A DNA stretch of 64,000 nt from Actinobaculum massiliense (GCF_001457435.1 NZ_LN881717.1:1311339-1375338), one strand, 5' to 3'; shown: positions 44,764-53,711, counted from the stretch's first letter. Numbers and translations are program-made. Notes: generated from the sequence alone by a model not told the origin.

Positions 44764-45321
44764 ATGATTATGTCAACGACTAACACAACTCGTATTGTGA
44801 CCGGCGAAGTACGCCTATCCTACGCACACGTGTGGGAGCCGAACTCCATCCAGGGAGGCAAGCCCAAGTACTCCGTCTCCCTGATCATCCCGAAGTCCGA
44901 TACCGCCACGATCACTGCGATCGAGCGCGCGGTGGATGCGGCGATCGAGGCCGGGACGGCCAAGTTTGGTGGAAAGCGCCCCAACAAGGCCGCCCTCAAG
45001 TTGCCGCTGCGTGATGGGGATATTGAGCGTGACGACGAAGCCTACAAGGGTGCCTACTTCCTCAACGCGAACTCCCTGACCGCTCCCCAAATCGTCGATC
45101 AGAGCGTCGCCCCGATCCTGGACCGCGCCGAAGTGTACTCGGGCTGCTATGCACGCGTATCCCTGTCCTTCTATGCGTTCAACACGAACGGCAACCGTGG
45201 TATCGCCTGCGGACTGGGCAATATCCAAAAGACCCGCGACGGAGAAACCCTTGGCGGTGGACGAGTTTCCGCTGAGACCGACTTCGGTGCCTTCGCCGCT
45301 GATGACGATTTCCTGAACTAA
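44764..45321 (+). CDS. DUF2815 single-strand-binding-like phage protein
   Basis: A 185-residue protein: VTGEVRLSYAHVWEPNSIQG, GKPKYSVSLIIPKSDTATIT, FLNANSLTAPQIVDQSVAPI, YSGCYARVSLSFYAFNTNGN, and an acidic end DFGAFAADDDFLN. DUF2815 proteins resemble T7 gp2.5-like single-strand DNA-binding proteins, and the acidic tail fits that. It lies between DUF2800 nuclease and DNA polymerase. The start could also be the ATG six bases downstream. Confidence 0.88.
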   Translation: MIMSTTNTTRIVTGEVRLSYAHVWEPNSIQGGKPKYSVSLIIPKSDTATITAIERAVDAAIEAGTAKFGGKRPNKAALKLPLRDGDIERDDEAYKGAYFLNANSLTAPQIVDQSVAPILDRAEVYSGCYARVSLSFYAFNTNGNRGIACGLGNIQKTRDGETLGGGRVSAETDFGAFAADDDFLN

Positions 45322-45398
45322 CCATCCCCACACGTGGAGGGAACCAGCACATCTTGTTGGTTCCCTCCACTTTTCCTCTATGTGAAAGGAACCCCGTC

Positions 45399-47366
45399 AT
45401 GCGAACACTCTTCTGCGATATCGAATCTTTCAGCCCCGCCCAACTCGCCAAGACAGGCGTTTACCCGTATTGCGAGCACCCAGACTTCGAGCTGCTCCTG
45501 TTCGGCTATTCGATTGACGGCGGCCCGATCGAGGTGGTGGATCTCGCCAACGGACAATCTATACCCGACGAGGTTCTGGCGGCTTTAGTTGATCCATCCA
45601 TCGTGAAGTGGGCGCATAACGCCGCCTTCGAACGTGTCTGCTTGTCCGCTTGGCTACGAGCGCATCATCCCAAGCTCCTCGACGAGGGCTTTCTTGACCC
45701 AAGGCAGTGGCGCTGCACCATGATCTGGTCGGCCTACCTTGGCCTGCCGATGAGCCTCGATGCAGTAGCCACAGTTTTGAAGCTTGACGTCCAAAAAGAC
45801 ACAGTAGGCAAGAAGCTGATCAAGCAGTTTTGCACACCCGCCACACCCTCAGTCCTGAACGGAGGCAAACGCAGGAACCCACCATCAGCTGACCCGACCG
45901 GGTGGGCGAGGTTTATCGACTACAACCGTCGTGACGTCGAAGTCGAGCTCGCCATCCACAACAGACTGGCTTGTTTTCCGATACCGGAGTCCGAATGGGA
46001 CACCTACGCTCTTGACCAACGCATTAATGATGCTGGGATTCTTCTCGACCACACGCTGGTTGATAATGCCGTTGCCGTGGACGAGCACCACCGCAACGCG
46101 TCGCTTGCGCGTGCGCAGAAGCTCACGGGGCTGGAGAACCCGAACTCACCCATCCAACTCAAACAATGGCTCGCATCGCGTGGCTGCGCGCTGGAGTCGT
46201 TGGCGAAGGCCGAAGTCGATGCCGCCCTCGATACTGCCACGGGCGAGGTGAAAGAAGTCCTCGAACTTCGCGGCGATCTAGCTAAATCTTCGGTGAAGAA
46301 GTACGTGGCGATGCAAAACGTCGCAGGCAGCGACGGTCGAGCACGTGGGCTCATCCAATTCTACGGCGCAGGACGTACCGGACGTTTCGCCGGACGCCTC
46401 GTCCAAGTCCAGAACCTCCCCAGGAACTATCTGCCTGATCTTGACCAAGCCCGATCGCTCGTCAGAACAGGCAACCTCGAGGCACTTGAGCTTCTGTACG
46501 AGTCCGTGCCCGACACGCTTTCACAGTTGATTCGCACCGCGTTTATCCCTTCTCCTAGGCACAGGTTTATCGTCGCGGACTTCTCGGCCATCGAAGCGCG
46601 CGTCATCGCCTGGCTCGCAGGAGAAACCACCACCCTCCAGGCCTTCCGTGAGGGCAAAGACCTCTACTGCGAAACCGCCTCCCGCATGTTCGGCGTCCCA
46701 GTAGAAAAACACGGCATCAACGGCGAGCTACGCCAGAAGGGGAAAATTGCGACCCTCAGCTGTGGTTACCAAGGGTCAGCTGGTGCGCTGAAAGCCATGG
46801 GAGCCCTGCGGATGGGCTTAGCTGAGCACGAGCTCAAACCGATCGTTGATGCCTGGCGGCAAGCTAATCCGCACATCGTTCAGCTCTGGTCAAGTGTCGA
46901 AGAAGCAGCTATCGCCGCGATCGCGTCTCGTCAGCCGATCCGGCTGCGGAATTTGCGATTCAGCGTCGAAGCCGGAATCTTGTTTATTGAGCTGCCCTCG
47001 GGTAGGCGGTTGGCGTATGTGCAGCCGCGTCTGGGTGAGAACAGGTGGGGCGGCACATCCATCACCTACACCGGCACCACCACGGCACGGCGCTGGGGAC
47101 AGCTCGAAACCTACGGTGGAAAACTTGTCGAGAATATCGTGCAGGCGATCGCTCGTGATCTGCTCGTCACTGGCATGCACGCCGTCGCCAAAGCCGGGCA
47201 TCAGATTGTGATGCATGTTCACGACGAGATCGTCATCGACGAACCCGAAAATTCCGGCTTCACCGCCACTGGTGCTTGCGAGCTCATGTCCACGCTCCCA
47301 GCATGGGCCGAAGGTTTGCCGTTGGATGCGGACGGGTATGAGTGCGCCTATTACCGTAAGGATTAG
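45399..47366 (+). CDS. Phage family A DNA polymerase (full length)
   Basis: A 655-residue polymerase. The N-terminal 3'-5' exonuclease has DIES (Exo I, residue 7), WAHNAAFER (Exo II, near 73) and DYNRRDVEVE (Exo III, near 174). The polymerase half has FSAIEARVIAWLAGE (motif A, near 393), RQKGKIATLSCGYQG (finger helix) and MHVHDEIV (motif C, near 605). It replicates the phage genome with the VapE primase-helicase. It overlaps the Abi_2 gene tail-to-tail by 4 bases. Confidence 0.95.
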   Translation: MRTLFCDIESFSPAQLAKTGVYPYCEHPDFELLLFGYSIDGGPIEVVDLANGQSIPDEVLAALVDPSIVKWAHNAAFERVCLSAWLRAHHPKLLDEGFLDPRQWRCTMIWSAYLGLPMSLDAVATVLKLDVQKDTVGKKLIKQFCTPATPSVLNGGKRRNPPSADPTGWARFIDYNRRDVEVELAIHNRLACFPIPESEWDTYALDQRINDAGILLDHTLVDNAVAVDEHHRNASLARAQKLTGLENPNSPIQLKQWLASRGCALESLAKAEVDAALDTATGEVKEVLELRGDLAKSSVKKYVAMQNVAGSDGRARGLIQFYGAGRTGRFAGRLVQVQNLPRNYLPDLDQARSLVRTGNLEALELLYESVPDTLSQLIRTAFIPSPRHRFIVADFSAIEARVIAWLAGETTTLQAFREGKDLYCETASRMFGVPVEKHGINGELRQKGKIATLSCGYQGSAGALKAMGALRMGLAEHELKPIVDAWRQANPHIVQLWSSVEEAAIAAIASRQPIRLRNLRFSVEAGILFIELPSGRRLAYVQPRLGENRWGGTSITYTGTTTARRWGQLETYGGKLVENIVQAIARDLLVTGMHAVAKAGHQIVMHVHDEIVIDEPENSGFTATGACELMSTLPAWAEGLPLDADGYECAYYRKD

Positions 47367-48283
47367 CTGTTGATTGTCCAGATGGGATCTTGTTTCCAGC
47401 TGGGGCTGGCACCTATGTGCGTTAGATCGACGCCAGGAATTTCGGTGGGGAAACTGTCTAGGACGTCGCTGATGGCCTGTATTTCAGCGGTGAAATTTCC
47501 TCGTCGCAAGAGGAATGCGGTGAGCACCAACGCGGTGTATATACGTCCTGAAGAATGTGTCACGGCCGATAGCGTTTGGTCGCTGCGGCGGTGTTTGACC
47601 AGTGGACGGATAACGAGTTGCCTATTCCATAGTCTGGCGTGGTGAGCGCATATGTTACGAATGAAATTCGCAGTGCGCATCCATGATTCCAACTCGTCGG
47701 CACGTGCCAAGTACTTGTCAGCAATGCGACGACGCTGTTCGAAGGGAGCCAACGAAAACAGGGTCACGAGTTGTCCGAATTCGAGGATCTCGGTGGCCAC
47801 CCACACCGGCAAACGACCATCGTGGGTCTGGTTGTAATGCATGACGAAATCTTCTGTAGAGCGCGACTGCGTTTGGGCTAGCTTCTGCGTGAACAGTACT
47901 GCGCGGCGATGCATTGCGCCTGACGGCCAAATCCGTTCGAGGTCGAGGTGAATGAACGGATTGATCTCACCCAGCACGTGCCCCACGTCAACTCGCAGGC
48001 ACACCTCCAGCTTGCATAGCGCCCGCCACACAGCAAGACGCAGTTGTTCGTCAAACTCGTACAGCTCAATCGCGTGATGCATACGTGTGCCGGGAACGAA
48101 ACGATCTAAACGCCGCCGAGGTGAGCCTTCGGGAGCTGGCTGGCGCAGCGGGTAGGAGTATCCCGAAAGCCGGTAATAGCCGACAGTAGATAACTCGCGG
48201 CGGTAATCACCGGCATCCAATAGGCCACGACGAGTGAGGATATTGATTTGCTCATCGATACTGACCCACGGTTTGTCGACCAC
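47363..48283 (-). CDS. Abi_2 (AbiD/AbiF-type) HEPN abortive-infection protein
   Basis: A 306-residue protein: KPWVSIDEQINILTRRGLLD, GYYRLSGYSYPLRQP, YEFDEQLRLAVWRALCKLEV, WVATEILEFGQLVTLFS, and FIRNICAHHARLWNR. This is the complete Abi_2 pattern with the R-x4-H HEPN motif (RNICAH). Such proteins arrest growth when a phage replicates, probably as RNases. The start is GTG at 48283. A GCAGGTGG ribosome site remains just upstream, but the native promoter is now 4.2 kb away because a transposon landed between them. It is opposite to and convergent with polymerase. Confidence 0.9.
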   Translation of the reverse strand: MVDKPWVSIDEQINILTRRGLLDAGDYRRELSTVGYYRLSGYSYPLRQPAPEGSPRRRLDRFVPGTRMHHAIELYEFDEQLRLAVWRALCKLEVCLRVDVGHVLGEINPFIHLDLERIWPSGAMHRRAVLFTQKLAQTQSRSTEDFVMHYNQTHDGRLPVWVATEILEFGQLVTLFSLAPFEQRRRIADKYLARADELESWMRTANFIRNICAHHARLWNRQLVIRPLVKHRRSDQTLSAVTHSSGRIYTALVLTAFLLRRGNFTAEIQAISDVLDSFPTEIPGVDLTHIGASPSWKQDPIWTINS

Positions 48284-48295
48284 CAGCCCACCTGC

Positions 48296-49706
48296 GGGTT
48301 AAGTAGCAAAATGTGTGTCTGATTTTCGCAGTCCTCACTGCTCAGACGGCATAAATCGGCCGTATATAAGGTTTCGCACCTTATATATGCTCGATTCTCG
48401 TTCAATCCACCGGAATGGCATCCTCATGTGCTAGTCGGGGATTGGTGTGCTTTCTGGGTGAGTAGAAACAGACCACGTTGCCCAGTATGCGCTGGGGAAA
48501 TGAAGAAAAATGGCACCACTTCCAAAGGCACAACCAGGTGGCGGTGCAAAAACCCAGATTGCGGCAGCTCGACGACACGCCGCCGCACCGATCACACCCA
48601 AACTCGCGACTTTCAAGCGTTCATCTCTTATGCGACTTGCACCGCCTCATTGGCCGAGGTCGCTCGCCTGCGAAACATCAGCCGGTGGACCCTAGATCGC
48701 CGATTCGCGCCGTTTTGGCTCATCGATGTGCCCAACGATGGTGAACCTCACCGCGTCTATGACCAGATCTTCATCGACGGTACCTACACCGCCGCTGGCT
48801 GCCTCCTCGTCGCGGCCAGCTATGACCACGTCATCGCATGGCACTGGGCGAAAAGCGAAACCGCCCACGCCTACACCCAATTGCTCAAAAAGATCGCCGA
48901 GCCACTATGTGTGGTCCTCGACGGCGGACAAGGAGCACTCACCGCCATTAAAGCGTGCTGGCCAAACACGCTCATTCAGCGCTGCCTAGTCCATGCCCAA
49001 CGCGCGATCCGTCGCTACACGTCGACCCAACCACGCACCGACGCGGGCAAGGCGATCTACGCACTGGCGTTGAAACTGACCCGCATCACCACACTTGACC
49101 AGGCACGCGAATGGACACTGCGTCTCCACGACTTCGGACAGGTCTATAAAGCATTCCTCGACGAAAAGACCCCCGTGCCAAAAGAACGGCGCACGCTGAA
49201 TCACCAGTGGGAATGGACCCACCTGCGAGTTCGCAAGGCATACAACTCCCTGCTGCACCTCTCACGGAAAGGATGGCTGTTTACCTACCTGCAGCCGCCC
49301 AAAAACGCACTCGAGCCAAACCGGTGGGTCTCAACAACCAACAGCCTCGAAGGCGGCATCAACGCCCAGCTCAAACGCATCGCCGATGCACACCGCGGCA
49401 GGTCAGGAGAACGCCAACGAAAAATGCTCGAGTGGTGCCTGTATGCAAAAACGCAACTGCCTGACGATCCACTCACGATCGCCAGGCAGTGCAATTTCGG
49501 ACAAGACCAACTCGCCAAAGTCAACGATCTTGCCGAAGAAGACCACAACAAAGCCGACCAAGAAACAGGACGACCAGCCTTCTACGACAACGCTATCCCA
49601 ACCGAATACAACCACTCGATACGAATCAGAAAAGGCCCCATGAAATAGCACAAAAAGTGTCCGACCGACGACACGCCGACCGGACACACATTTTGCTACT
49701 TAACCC
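48296..49706 (+). mobile_element. IS1249-like insertion sequence (complete)
   Basis: Terminal inverted repeats of 24 bp: GGGTTAAGTAGCAAAATGTG at the left end (48296 onward) and its complement ending at 49706. One transposase gene is inside. It has no matching 8-bp duplication at its own right end; the partner of its left duplication lies at 52447. Confidence 0.85.
48458..49648 (+). CDS. IS1249-family (IS256 superfamily) transposase
   Basis: About 396 residues. The N-terminal zinc-ribbon-like part has RPRCPVCAGEMKKNGTTSKG and WRCKNPDCGSSTTRRR, followed by an HTH (LAEVARLRNISRWTLDRRF). The DDE-type core has DQIFIDGTYTAAGCLLVAAS, CVVLDGGQGALTAIKACWPN, QRCLVHAQRAIRRYTSTQ and STTNSLEGGINAQLKRIADA. 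The start is set at GTG 48458 by comparison with the family's usual beginning; upstream codons are open. Confidence 0.9.
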   Translation: MSRNRPRCPVCAGEMKKNGTTSKGTTRWRCKNPDCGSSTTRRRTDHTQTRDFQAFISYATCTASLAEVARLRNISRWTLDRRFAPFWLIDVPNDGEPHRVYDQIFIDGTYTAAGCLLVAASYDHVIAWHWAKSETAHAYTQLLKKIAEPLCVVLDGGQGALTAIKACWPNTLIQRCLVHAQRAIRRYTSTQPRTDAGKAIYALALKLTRITTLDQAREWTLRLHDFGQVYKAFLDEKTPVPKERRTLNHQWEWTHLRVRKAYNSLLHLSRKGWLFTYLQPPKNALEPNRWVSTTNSLEGGINAQLKRIADAHRGRSGERQRKMLEWCLYAKTQLPDDPLTIARQCNFGQDQLAKVNDLAEEDHNKADQETGRPAFYDNAIPTEYNHSIRIRKGPMK

Positions 49707-49730
49707 CTTTTTGACCCTTAACCCAAAAAT

Positions 49731-49756
49731 AACCCCGCAGGTTTCCCTGCGGGGTG
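49731..49756 (-). terminator. Intrinsic terminator of the SHOCT gene
   Basis: Stem CCCCGCAGG/CCTGCGGGG with a 4-base loop. On the minus strand it is followed by TTATTTTTGGG. It lies about 70 bases past the stop of the gene at 49826-50224. Confidence 0.85.
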
Positions 49757-49825
49757 TTGTCATTAGAACGGTACTTCTTCGCCCTCGGACCGCGACGCTG
49801 CGGCTGGCGAGGGAGCGGACCAGGG

Positions 49826-50224
49826 TCAGACCGAGGAGAGCGCCCTTGCCTTGATCTGGTCGAACTCCTGCTGGGTAATCGCTCCCGAGTCGAGAAGGGC
49901 CTTCGCCGAGGCGATCTCATCGGTCGGGCTCGATCCGGCGGAGCCGCCGGCGACGGACTTGATGTACTCATCCTGCCGCTGCTGGAGCTCCTGGCGCGCC
50001 TCGACCGCGCGGTCGGTCATCCCCCGACCTCGAACAAGCAGGTACGCGAGCATTCCGATGAACGGCAGCCCGAGGATGAACACCACCCACAGCGCCTTCG
50101 CGAAGCCGCCGAGGTCCTTGCTGCGGAAGAGATCTCCGAAGATCCACCACAGGGACATGAACCATGCGAAGAAGATGAAGAACTCGAACATGGCGAGTAG
50201 GAATGAGCCGTTGTCGTCGAACAT
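49826..50224 (-). CDS. PLDc_N/SHOCT-domain membrane protein
   Basis: A 132-residue protein. Residues about 8-65 hold two membrane segments of the PLDc_N type (FEFFIFFAWFMSLWWIFGDL; ALWVVFILGLPFIGMLAYLL). A charged linker leads to a SHOCT domain (DEIASAKALLDSGAITQQEF then DQIKARAL). ATG at 50224 follows AGGAGGAAG. Function is unknown, possibly membrane tethering. It is a chromosomal-type actinobacterial gene picked up as cargo between IS elements; its GC content is higher than the phage DNA around. Confidence 0.85.
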   Translation of the reverse strand: MFDDNGSFLLAMFEFFIFFAWFMSLWWIFGDLFRSKDLGGFAKALWVVFILGLPFIGMLAYLLVRGRGMTDRAVEARQELQQRQDEYIKSVAGGSAGSSPTDEIASAKALLDSGAITQQEFDQIKARALSSV

Positions 50225-50382
50225 TTGCTGACTTCCTCCTGACTGGATGGACGCTGGCCGAGCGGTCCACGCGGACCCTAGCGCACGACGGTTAGGAACA
50301 AGGACGTGCCCGGGCCGTCGCCGAACCATGTTAGCAGCTTTTCCTCACCAAGTGAAGCGTCCTGGGTTTAGTTCCGCTTCTT

Positions 50383-51291
50383 TTACGGCCCTGTGTTGAT
50401 GGGCTGGGTGAGATAGTACTCGGTTTCTACTTCTTGTGGGGTGGCGTAGTCCAATGCTTCGTGAAGCCGCTTGGTGTTCCACCAATGCGCCCACCGCAAG
50501 GTGGCCAGTTCGACTTCTCCGACCGATGTCCACGGGCCTTGGGCATGAATCAGTTCCGCCTTGTAGAGACCATTGACTGTTTCGGCTAGTGCATTGTCAT
50601 AAGAATCGCCGACTGTTCCCACACTCGGGCGTATTCCTGATTCCGCTAGGGCGGTGGAATACTTCAGCGACACGTACTGGCTGCCCCGATCGCTGTGGTG
50701 AATCAGCTGGTTACCATGGATTCGTCCGGCAGTCGTTAATGCATGCTCCAAGGCCTCCATGGGCAGCGCATCGGTGCGCATCGTCGAGCGTGTAGCAACA
50801 CCAACAATTTTTCGGCTGAAGACATCCACGACAAACGCGGTGTAGGCGAATCCTGACAGGGTACGAACGTATGTAATGTCGGCAACCCACAACCTGCCTG
50901 GCGCTTGTGCACGAAAGTTTCGCTGCACTAGGTCCGGGCGATGATCCGGTGTCTTCGGGCTAATCGTTGTCACGGGCGTTCGCCCACGTCTGCGGCCGGA
51001 AACACCTGCTAGCTTCATTAATCGGGCGGTCTTGTCGCGGCCGATATGAAAGCCTTCACGGTTCATCGCGTGCCACATTTTGCGGATGCCGTAGACCGAG
51101 AAATTCTGCGCATGCACACGCTGTATCTCTGGGATGAGAAGGCTATCGCTTAAGGCCCTTGCGCTGGGAACGCGTGTGGTGGCTTTGCGGTAGCCGCGTG
51201 AGGTGATGAATCCACGATCTGCTTGTTTGAGGACTCGGCAGATGGCCTCGACCCCAAACTGATCTTTGTACGCGTCGATGTAGGAGATCAT
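50383..51291 (-). CDS. IS3-family transposase OrfB (DDE integrase core)
   Basis: About 302 codons of the catalytic subunit: YGIRKMWHAMNREGFHIGRD, PGRLWVADITYVRTLSGFAY (first D), HSDRGSQYVSLKY (second D) and SYDNALAETVNGLYKAELIH (catalytic E), ending WWNTKRLHEALDYATPQEVE. It overlaps orfA by 4 bases in the -1 frame. It is normally made as an OrfAB fusion through slippage on the T6C run (GCTTTTTTCGC) near 51327. Confidence 0.93.
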   Translation of the reverse strand: MISYIDAYKDQFGVEAICRVLKQADRGFITSRGYRKATTRVPSARALSDSLLIPEIQRVHAQNFSVYGIRKMWHAMNREGFHIGRDKTARLMKLAGVSGRRRGRTPVTTISPKTPDHRPDLVQRNFRAQAPGRLWVADITYVRTLSGFAYTAFVVDVFSRKIVGVATRSTMRTDALPMEALEHALTTAGRIHGNQLIHHSDRGSQYVSLKYSTALAESGIRPSVGTVGDSYDNALAETVNGLYKAELIHAQGPWTSVGEVELATLRWAHWWNTKRLHEALDYATPQEVETEYYLTQPINTGP

Positions 51292-51608
51292 TTGGTCGTG
51301 GGTCGGTCGAGTTCCGCTGCGAAAAAAGCCGAAGCAGTCTTAAGAATCCCGTTTGCTCGTTTCAGTTCGCGGTTTTCGCGGCGCAGACGCTTGAGCTCTT
51401 CTTCCATTGTTTCGCCACCTGAAGCGTCTGAGTCATCACGTACTGAAGCGCTGTCACGGTACCAAGCCCGCAACGTGTGGTGAGATACTCCAAGGAGCTC
51501 GCCGACCTCTGTGTAGGCGCATTGCAGTGAGCAGGACTCCAGGCGGACCATTTCGATGATTTGATGGACCGCCTTTTCCTTGAACTCGACGGAATACTTT
51601 CTAGGCAT
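51288..51608 (-). CDS. IS3-family transposase OrfA
   Basis: A 106-residue protein with an N-terminal HTH (PRKYSVEFKEKAVHQIIEMV; YTEVGELLGVSHHTLRAWYR) and a leucine-zipper helix (EEELKRLRRENRELKRANGI). It binds the terminal repeats. It ends just after the candidate slippery site and overlaps orfB. Confidence 0.92.
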   Translation of the reverse strand: MPRKYSVEFKEKAVHQIIEMVRLESCSLQCAYTEVGELLGVSHHTLRAWYRDSASVRDDSDASGGETMEEELKRLRRENRELKRANGILKTASAFFAAELDRPTTK

Positions 51609-51764
51609 AGTTCAATCCTTCCTTAGCTGAGGTAGGAACTAAACCCAGGACGCTTCAAAGCGTGGTAGCCGGGTTGCGACGCGCTGACCGGGTTGGGCTG
51701 GTGAAGACGGGCCTGGGACTCCACGATTCGTAGCGACCAAGCAACGGATCGAGAGGAGTCCCAG

Positions 51765-52076
51765 GTGAGTGTTGAGGCTACCGTCCTGCCCGCTGCGATG
51801 CTCGGCATCTCGGGGTTGGTGGTGCTTGCCGCCGGTGAGTACGGCGGTGAGCTGGAGCTGTTGGTGGAGACCTCCGAGTCGGTGACCGGGTGCCCGCGGT
51901 GCGGGGTGGTCGCGGTGGCCCGCGGCCGGCGTGAGCATCTGGTGCGTGACATCCCCTCGGCGGGGCGGCCGGTGCTGCTGGTGTGGCGCAAGCGGCTGTG
52001 GCGGTGCGCCGAACCGGCGTGCCCGCAACGTACCCGGTCAGTACACCTAATAAAGCGACGTCAGTACGTTCGCTAA
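51765..52076 (+). pseudogene. ISL3-family transposase, N-terminal fragment
   Basis: GTG start, with the zinc-finger part of an ISL3 transposase: VTGCPRCGVVAVARGRREHL, VRDIPSAGRPVLLVWRKRLW, RCAEPACPQRTRS. After about residue 91 the sequence leaves the family and stops at 103; full ISL3 transposases exceed 400 residues. A perfect 11-bp dyad (CCTGGGACTCC at 51712-51722, complement at 51755-51765) lies just in front, probably the element's left-end control region. Confidence 0.85.
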
Positions 52077-52200
52077 TGCTCGAGCTGATCTTTCATCGCT
52101 CGTACCTCTCGGCTGCCAGCGTGGTCACTTATTCGCAACCGCCCACCGTGCGTTCTCTACACCCCTCACCGTTGCACCCGCGTGAGACTCTTAGACGGAC

Positions 52201-52446
52201 CTGACGATGCACTCACGATCGCCAGGCAGTGCAATTTCGGACAAGACCAACTCGCCAAAGTCAACGATCTTGCCGAAGAAGACCACAACAAAGCCGACCA
52301 AGAAACAGGACGACCAGCCTTCTACGACAACGCTATCCCAACCGAATACAACCACTCGATACGAATCAGAAAAGGCCCCATGAAATAGCACAAAAAGTGT
52401 CCGACCGACGACACGCCGACCGGACACACATTTTGCTACTTAACCC
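52201..52446 (+). repeat. 3'-terminal piece of a second IS1249-like copy
   Basis: 246 bases matching 49461-49706 with a single visible mismatch (G for C at 52209). It includes the last about 62 codons of the transposase and the right inverted repeat. The 5' part is gone. It is followed by the CCACCTGC duplication. The near identity implies recent duplication. Confidence 0.92.
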
Positions 52447-52454
52447 CCACCTGC

Positions 52455-52946
52455 TTCCAAAAACATGAAGACCGGCTCTGACCTGTCTCGGAAACCGATA
52501 CAAGCGAGCCGGTACTAGTGGTAATCACTATACCGCGAAAACAGCGACAGAATCAAGAACTCGGCGAAGTATCACCATCAGAGAAGAAAGCTTATCCAAG
52601 ACCGCTAAGAAACGAGAACCGACCCTGTGCTCCCACCGAGGCGGGCAGCGGAACCGGGCATGTTGTCTAAAAGACCACCGTGTCGGCACCGCTGTAGCAA
52701 GAGAATGATGGTTCTTCCACACAGAGCACTCGAGAAATTTGTCTATGCCCCGGCGAGAATACCTGCCAGATTGCTCTAACAGATAGCGCTCCACCGGGGC
52801 TTCAACACCAATCGTGCCAGAACGAGAAGCGATTGAGTACCCGTGATTTAACACTTTCTGGTTCGTCGGCAGTGGGGTGAGGCCCTTAACCCTTGTGCCG
52901 ACCGGCACGACTTTTTCTCGACGGGGTCTCGGGAAGGAGCCCCGCC
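52455..52946. other. Region between composite element and antirepressor
   Basis: About 490 bases without a supported gene. It holds the stranded Abi_2 promoter (52527-52556), an 8-bp dyad ACCGGCTC/GAGCCGGT (near 52470 and 52505) in the former Abi_2 leader, and a copy of the TTTAACACTTTC motif at 52847. A GGAAGGAG ribosome site precedes the antirepressor. Confidence 0.5.
52527..52556 (-). promoter_or_regulatory. Probable original promoter of the Abi_2 gene
   Basis: On the minus strand TTGATT (52551-52556), an 18-base spacer and TATAGT (52527-52532): a good vegetative promoter pointing at the Abi_2 gene. Without the transposon it would start RNA roughly 60 bases before the Abi_2 GTG. It now reads into the composite element. 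Confidence 0.6.
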
Positions 52947-53711
52947 ATGGGAAACCAGATTCAAACATTCACCAACGACGTGTTCGGCACCATCCGCACT
53001 ATCACCAATGATGGTCAGATCCTTTTCTGCGGCAAGGATGTCGCCACCGCGCTCGGCTACCAGGATCCGACGAACGCGGTGAAGCTGCACTGCAAGGGGG
53101 TGGCAAATTACCACCCCCTTGAGACCGCTGGCGGAATCCAGCAGGTCCGCTTCATTACCGAGGGCGACCTCTACCGCCTCATCATTTCTTCAAAGCTCCC
53201 GGCAGCGCAGAAGTTCGAAGCCTGGGTGTTCGATGAGGTGTTGCCGACGATTCGCCGCCACGGCATGTACGCATACGACGAACTACTCGCTGACGATGAG
53301 TTCCTGGAGCATGCCATCGCCACTCTGCGGGCCGAGCGAGCCAAGCGCCTCGCCGCAGAGCAATCCCTGTTGGAGGCGGCACCGAAAGTCTCGTACTACG
53401 ACGTCGTGCTGCAGTCCGATTCGTTGTTGACGACGACGGCGATTGCGAAGGACTACGGACTCTCCGCGAAGAAGCTCAACCGAATCCTGCGTGATGCTCA
53501 CGTGCAGTTCCATCAGTCGGGCCGGTGGTTCCTCTACGCGAAGTACGCCGAGCAGGGCTACACCCAGTCCAAGACTCACGAATACGGCGAAGGCCAGACC
53601 CGCACCCACATGTACTGGACCCAGAAGGGGCGCTTGTTCATCTACGACCTGCTCAAGAACAAGCTCGGCATCCTCCCGGTGATTGAGCGTGAAGGTCAGG
53701 TGCAAGCATGA
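52947..53711 (+). CDS. Phage antirepressor (BRO-N + KilAC)
   Basis: A 254-residue protein. BRO-N domain in residues 1-110 (IQTFTNDVFGTIRTITNDGQ; FCGKDVATALGYQDPTNAVK; FITEGDLYRLIISSKLPAAQ). Linker DEFLEHAIATLRAERAKRLA. KilAC DNA-binding domain from about 150 (VLQSDSLLTTTAIAKDYGLS; SGRWFLYAKYAEQGYTQSKT). It likely interferes with the lysogenic repressor. Intact, unlike the left copy. ATG is preceded by GGAAGGAG and the gene overlaps the next by 4 bases. Confidence 0.93.
   Translation: MGNQIQTFTNDVFGTIRTITNDGQILFCGKDVATALGYQDPTNAVKLHCKGVANYHPLETAGGIQQVRFITEGDLYRLIISSKLPAAQKFEAWVFDEVLPTIRRHGMYAYDELLADDEFLEHAIATLRAERAKRLAAEQSLLEAAPKVSYYDVVLQSDSLLTTTAIAKDYGLSAKKLNRILRDAHVQFHQSGRWFLYAKYAEQGYTQSKTHEYGEGQTRTHMYWTQKGRLFIYDLLKNKLGILPVIEREGQVQA

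Larger units (their letters stand above)
50353..51657 (-). mobile_element. IS3-family insertion sequence
   Basis: 1305 bp with perfect 23-bp terminal inverted repeats (TGAAGCGTCCTGGGTTTAGT at the left end; complement at 51635-51657) and a 3-bp duplication AAG on both sides (50350-50352, 51658-51660). It contains the usual orfA/orfB pair. It looks complete and recently inserted. Confidence 0.92.
48288..52454. mobile_element. IS1249-bounded composite element with 8-bp target duplication
   Basis: CCACCTGC is repeated at 48288-48295 and 52447-52454, directly outside the outer ends of a full IS1249-like copy (48296-49706) and a 3'-terminal partial copy (52201-52446). Between them lie a PLDc_N/SHOCT gene, an IS3 element and an ISL3 fragment. 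The shared target duplication means the whole 4.15 kb entered as one unit, or grew inside a single original insertion. It separates the Abi_2 gene from its promoter. Confidence 0.8.

Noticed and set aside
52528-52968. 146-codon minus-strand frame before the antirepressor
   Set aside because: It overlaps the antirepressor ribosome site and the Abi_2 promoter region, has no family pattern and is not kept in the left prophage.
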